IMG/VR virus record: IMGVR_UViG_3300030110_005593
Location: 796-28,210 of that record
Length of the DNA: 27,415 nucleotides
Strand: one strand, 5' to 3'
From: a virus
Position numbers and translations under genes: made by a program. This document shows positions 25,324 through 27,415 of this stretch, piece after piece; the first letter of the stretch is position 1, and every line of letters begins with the position of its first letter. Under the pieces are notes generated by a model. The model was given only the letters and a program-made list of their open reading frames with translations. It was not told the DNA's origin and made no database searches.

Positions 25324-25542
25324 AGTTGCTTCAACCTTAAGATCATGTTTCATTGAATGATATCTTTCATCAATATATTTTTGAAACGCTAACGGTTTAA
25401 TCCATTTATCACTTTCAATATCAATATCGTCTCTTCCGCCAACTACCTCTAGAGCTTCTATTAAGCACGCCCACCTTACAAGTTCATCGAACTCCATTTG
25501 CTTGGTAGTACCGTCTTTTAGATCAAAATTATATTTTTTCAT
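25309..25542 (-). CDS. Hypothetical protein (77 residues)
   Basis: A small soluble protein that is last of three leftward genes and converges with the glycosyltransferase gene (15-base overlap of the 3' ends). Features include FDELVRWACLIEAL (amphipathic helix) and SDKWIKPLAFQKYIDERYHS. The family is not recognised. The 11-base gap upstream contains TATAAT-like sequence on this strand, but in such an AT-rich stretch this is weak evidence for a promoter. Confidence 0.55.
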   Translation of the reverse strand: MKKYNFDLKDGTTKQMEFDELVRWACLIEALEVVGGRDDIDIESDKWIKPLAFQKYIDERYHSMKHDLKVEATLGNL

Positions 25543-25553
25543 ATTATATAATA

Positions 25554-26000
25554 TTATAGTTCCGTTCCTTGTTTGTATTCAGATGTTATTTCAACATCTT
25601 TTGATTCTTTATCAAAATCAGCGACAGTTTGGTTTACATCTACTATTTCTGTAACTAACGTTGGAGTTATGTTTACTATTAGCTTAAAGTCATTATTGCA
25701 TTTTTCACAGGTATAGGAATTTTCCAAATTTAGAAAAATATTATCAGTATGGACGTAGTTACCGCATGGACATGGTACGCTAACCTCATTTAAATCTAAT
25801 AATTGCTGAAGCTCTCCTTCAAATTCTCCAGTTAAGGTTTGTACTTTATTTATCCTAAACGATGAAATAGAAAAGGCGACAAGAAATTGTATAACAAATG
25901 CAAGACTTAAAGCTTCCCAAAAACCAAATACATTACGAAGTGCAAATCCAAATAAAATTGATATAATACTAGTAATTAGAAATGATCTTATAAAAATCAT
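25554..26000 (-). CDS. Small membrane protein with cytoplasmic or periplasmic zinc ribbon
   Basis: A 148-residue protein. Residues about 4-22 (RSFLITSIISILFGFAL) and about 27-46 (GFWEALSLAFVIQFLVAFSI) are hydrophobic and long enough to be two transmembrane helices forming a hairpin. Residues 77-101 carry CPCG (C77, C79) and CEKC (C98, C101), a treble-clef/zinc-ribbon-like four-cysteine site. A charged C-terminal tail follows. The start overlaps the preceding gene's stop by 4 bases, so it is coupled to the 26323 gene. This could be a host-takeover or membrane-remodelling protein; no function is shown. Confidence 0.65.
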   Translation of the reverse strand: MIFIRSFLITSIISILFGFALRNVFGFWEALSLAFVIQFLVAFSISSFRINKVQTLTGEFEGELQQLLDLNEVSVPCPCGNYVHTDNIFLNLENSYTCEKCNNDFKLIVNITPTLVTEIVDVNQTVADFDKESKDVEITSEYKQGTEL

Positions 26001-26323
26001 ATTCCTATTTTAGACAATGTCTCAGGAATATCAAGTATCAATTCATTAATAGTATCAATTTTTTCTTTTAGAGCGTCAAGTGGCTGAGTAGGTATATTGC
26101 TTGTTTTTTGTGCATTTGATAACATATTCCTTAATTCAGCTAATGATACAAAGGTATTTCCTAGAACCTCGTTAATTCTCTCTACTTCGTGTGGTAAGAT
26201 TGCCGGTGCTTTTTGGTGTTTTTCGTTATCTTTATACATAGCTATTTGATCCTGAACACTCATGTTATATTTGATAGGTTTATCATCAGGTGTAACGCTA
26301 TAAGGAAATTCTGCTCCATCCAT
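25997..26323 (-). CDS. Hypothetical protein (108 residues)
   Basis: First gene of the leftward trio. The N-terminal half is polar (PDDKPIKYNMSVQDQIAMY) and the C-terminal half is helical with a heptad-like pattern (LAELRNMLSNAQK, then LKEKIDTINELILDI), so it may oligomerise. The family is not recognised. The ATG at 26323 is preceded by CATAAATA and 5 bases on the minus strand. Its stop overlaps the start of the membrane protein gene by 4 bases. Confidence 0.6.
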   Translation of the reverse strand: MDGAEFPYSVTPDDKPIKYNMSVQDQIAMYKDNEKHQKAPAILPHEVERINEVLGNTFVSLAELRNMLSNAQKTSNIPTQPLDALKEKIDTINELILDIPETLSKIGI

Positions 26324-26328
26324 GTAAT

Positions 26329-26336
26329 TATTTATG
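26329..26336 (-). promoter_or_regulatory. T4-late-promoter-like box (CATAAATA), minus strand
   Basis: On the minus strand CATAAATA is followed by ATTAC and the ATG at 26323, the same box-N5-ATG geometry as the + strand genes. Finding the arrangement on both strands argues against it being an artefact of local composition. It is the leftward half of a divergent pair. Confidence 0.5.
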
Positions 26337-26342
26337 CTAGAG

Positions 26343-26350
26343 ACTAAATA
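26343..26350 (+). promoter_or_regulatory. T4-late-promoter-like box (ACTAAATA)
   Basis: ACTAAATA keeps the TAAATA core and ends 5 bases before the ATG at 26356. No Shine-Dalgarno is present. It is the rightward half of the divergent pair packed into the 32-base intergenic gap. Confidence 0.4.
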
Positions 26351-26355
26351 ATTTT

Positions 26356-26811
26356 ATGCATAAGTTTGAAAGACGTTTTTTTAAATCCCTTAATAAGCAA
26401 ACAGCCCTAAATGAACAAGTTGAAGAGGAGAGAGCTGCTTTTGAAGCAGAGCTAGATGATAACACTGAGGCTGGTGATTTCGATGTAGATGTTGAAGTAG
26501 ATGAGGTTGCTGTTGAAGAAGATCCTAATGTAAAGGCTGCTCAAGCTGTTAGTGAGCGTAACGCAGCTATGAGAACACAGCTTGAAGGTTGGGTTGGAGA
26601 GATTGAACAGTTTCTAGAGTACTTAAACGGGTCAACTCCAGATTCTATTCAAACTTTGTTAGCTAATGCTGAGCCTGATACAATCTTTGATCGCATGAAA
26701 GCTTCTGAACAGCGTAAAATTGCTAGAGTTGCTACAGAGCTTGCTGCTTTAAACGAATCCTTTAAAGGTTATATTGCTCAAACTGGAAATGCTCAGTTTA
26801 AATACGTTTGA
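26356..26811 (+). CDS. Acidic helical protein (151 residues), possible prohead core or internal virion protein
   Basis: A basic N-terminus (HKFERRFFKSLNKQ) is followed by a very acidic segment (about 25-60, Asp/Glu-rich with VDVDVEVDEV-like alternation) and then Ala-rich helices to the end. Its composition resembles small acidic prohead core/scaffold proteins of T4-like phages, but I recognise no specific family. Ala codons are mostly GCT and the coding looks more regular than in its neighbours, which fits high expression. It has its own box upstream and a strong terminator 32 bases downstream, so it looks like a single-gene transcription unit. The 3' end overlaps the convergent primase gene by 19 bases. 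Confidence 0.6.
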   Translation: MHKFERRFFKSLNKQTALNEQVEEERAAFEAELDDNTEAGDFDVDVEVDEVAVEEDPNVKAAQAVSERNAAMRTQLEGWVGEIEQFLEYLNGSTPDSIQTLLANAEPDTIFDRMKASEQRKIARVATELAALNESFKGYIAQTGNAQFKYV

Positions 26812-27415
26812 TTACGGTATTTTTTAATCTCAGATAATCTCACAATACCTTCGATTCCGTCGAAGGTATTTTTTTCTATAAAGTTCCACTTTATTTCATC
26901 TATCTTACAAGCAATAGCAATATCATTAAAGTCTTTAAATCTCTTACCAAACTTTTCTGGCCATATAAACACTCTCTCCCTTTGTTTGAGTAGTGCTTCG
27001 GACTTTACTAAGGACGCTTGATCAACCCATTGTGAATCAAGTATCCACGTCTTATCATACCATTTAAGCGTTGTATTTAACTGCTCCTCTTGTCGCTGCG
27101 TAAACGATTTACCACGTTCAGTAATACCCGCTACAGCAATTGAATTTTTCGTAAAGAATGCATTAATAGGTCCCTCGAAGATATAAACACAGTCATGATC
27201 ACTATTTACCCGATCGATATTAAACAGAGTTTTTTCAGCATTAACCTTTCCTAAGTATTTCGGTTTAACCTTCTTATCTTTATTTAAAACTGTTCTTGTT
27301 TGATAGAACTCAATTTCATCTTGCTCATTAAAGAAAGGTATAACGAGTCTATTCTTATGTACCATATCGGTTAATGATACATACAACGCCGAAGGTTTAT
27401 TTACCGCGGTATCTA
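26793..27415 (-). CDS. 61: T4 gp61-like DNA primase, C-terminal part (5' truncated by window edge)
   Basis: DNA primase makes RNA primers on the lagging strand with the gp41 helicase. The frame is open to the right edge, so the start is outside the window; a TTG at 27386 is internal. The 206 visible residues correspond to the Toprim-type catalytic half (T4 gp61 is 342 residues); the N-terminal zinc-finger would lie beyond the edge. Motifs: CVYIFEGPINAFFTKNSIAV has the catalytic Glu in FEGP, KTWILDSQWVDQ corresponds to the gp61 'VFDNxPRN' strand, and VFIWPEKFGKRFKDFNDIAI corresponds to 'VIWP...KDINDM'. The DxxxD-like spacing is altered (LDSQWVD), so activity is not certain. This replication gene reads opposite to the late genes, as T4-type early genes do. 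Confidence 0.8.
   Translation of the reverse strand, partial: DTAVNKPSALYVSLTDMVHKNRLVIPFFNEQDEIEFYQTRTVLNKDKKVKPKYLGKVNAEKTLFNIDRVNSDHDCVYIFEGPINAFFTKNSIAVAGITERGKSFTQRQEEQLNTTLKWYDKTWILDSQWVDQASLVKSEALLKQRERVFIWPEKFGKRFKDFNDIAIACKIDEIKWNFIEKNTFDGIEGIVRLSEIKKYRNQTYLN
26844..26875 (+). terminator. Intrinsic terminator, perfect 11-bp stem plus T run
   Basis: AATACCTTCGA pairs perfectly with TCGAAGGTATT across a 5-base loop, and the second arm runs straight into a T tract (seven T in a row from 26869). It begins 32 bases after the stop of the 26356 gene. It lies within the primase coding sequence, where the minus strand reads NTFDGIEGI across it, so one segment serves as terminator and codes for protein. 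On the minus strand the stem is preceded by an A tract and not followed by T, so it should act in the + direction only. Confidence 0.8.

Noticed and set aside
25543-25558. TATAAT-like -10 elements for the 25542 gene on the minus strand
   Set aside because: The stretch is almost pure A/T, no -35 is evident and the gene is likely co-transcribed with its upstream neighbour.
27384-27386. Minus-strand TTG as start of the primase
   Set aside because: Nine further in-frame codons without stop lead to the right edge, and only the C-terminal half of a gp61-type primase is present, so the start lies beyond the window.

Overview
The window is a contiguous, AT-rich piece of a tailed bacteriophage (or prophage) genome with a contractile, T4-type tail. 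The organism call rests on four things. A baseplate-wedge gp6/gpJ-like protein lies at the left edge. Tail-collar / gp10-C-terminal-like modules and several adhesin-like fibres fill the middle. A T4 gp61-like primase lies on the opposite strand at the right edge. Boxes matching the T4 late-promoter core TATAAATA recur directly in front of genes. The many novel structural ORFs suggest a distant relative of the T4 superfamily, perhaps marine (inference). The host cannot be told from the sequence. I saw no tRNA, rRNA, CRISPR array, insertion sequence or attachment site.

Layout. Positions 1-11557 hold a densely packed baseplate/tail block on the + strand: the 3' part of a gp6-like wedge protein, a 744-residue PKD-containing protein, a 974-residue unknown, a 180-residue PKD-like protein, an 835-residue protein with a LamG-like domain and a 640-residue unknown. 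Neighbours either overlap by a few bases (1408, 6579, 9635) or are separated by a TAAATA-type box. Positions 11562-24477 are a receptor-binding block. It has two paralogous gp10-C-terminal-like fibres, the first extended by a poly-glycine gp38-like adhesin region. It also has two paralogous proteins with an RRGT/RRGS-type fibre N-terminus and a phage tail collar domain, the second again with a glycine-rich tip. Then come two small unknown ORFs, a lectin-like beta-sandwich protein, and a 1370-residue fibre with mucin-like poly-threonine linkers and a right-handed beta-helix. A GT-A glycosyltransferase follows at 24490-25323.

The strand then switches. Three small genes read leftward from 26323 (unknown, zinc-ribbon membrane protein, unknown). 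A divergent box pair at 26324-26355 also faces a short + strand acidic protein, which ends in a strong intrinsic terminator. That terminator lies inside the 3' end of the convergent primase gene.

How it works together (inference). The left block would build the baseplate, the middle block would supply several alternative or co-assembled receptor-binding proteins with swapped modules, and the glycosyltransferase could modify either host glycans or the phage's own Thr-rich fibre. Many late genes appear to have T4-type late promoters so close to the start codon that transcripts would start at or next to the ATG, and most of these starts lack a Shine-Dalgarno sequence.
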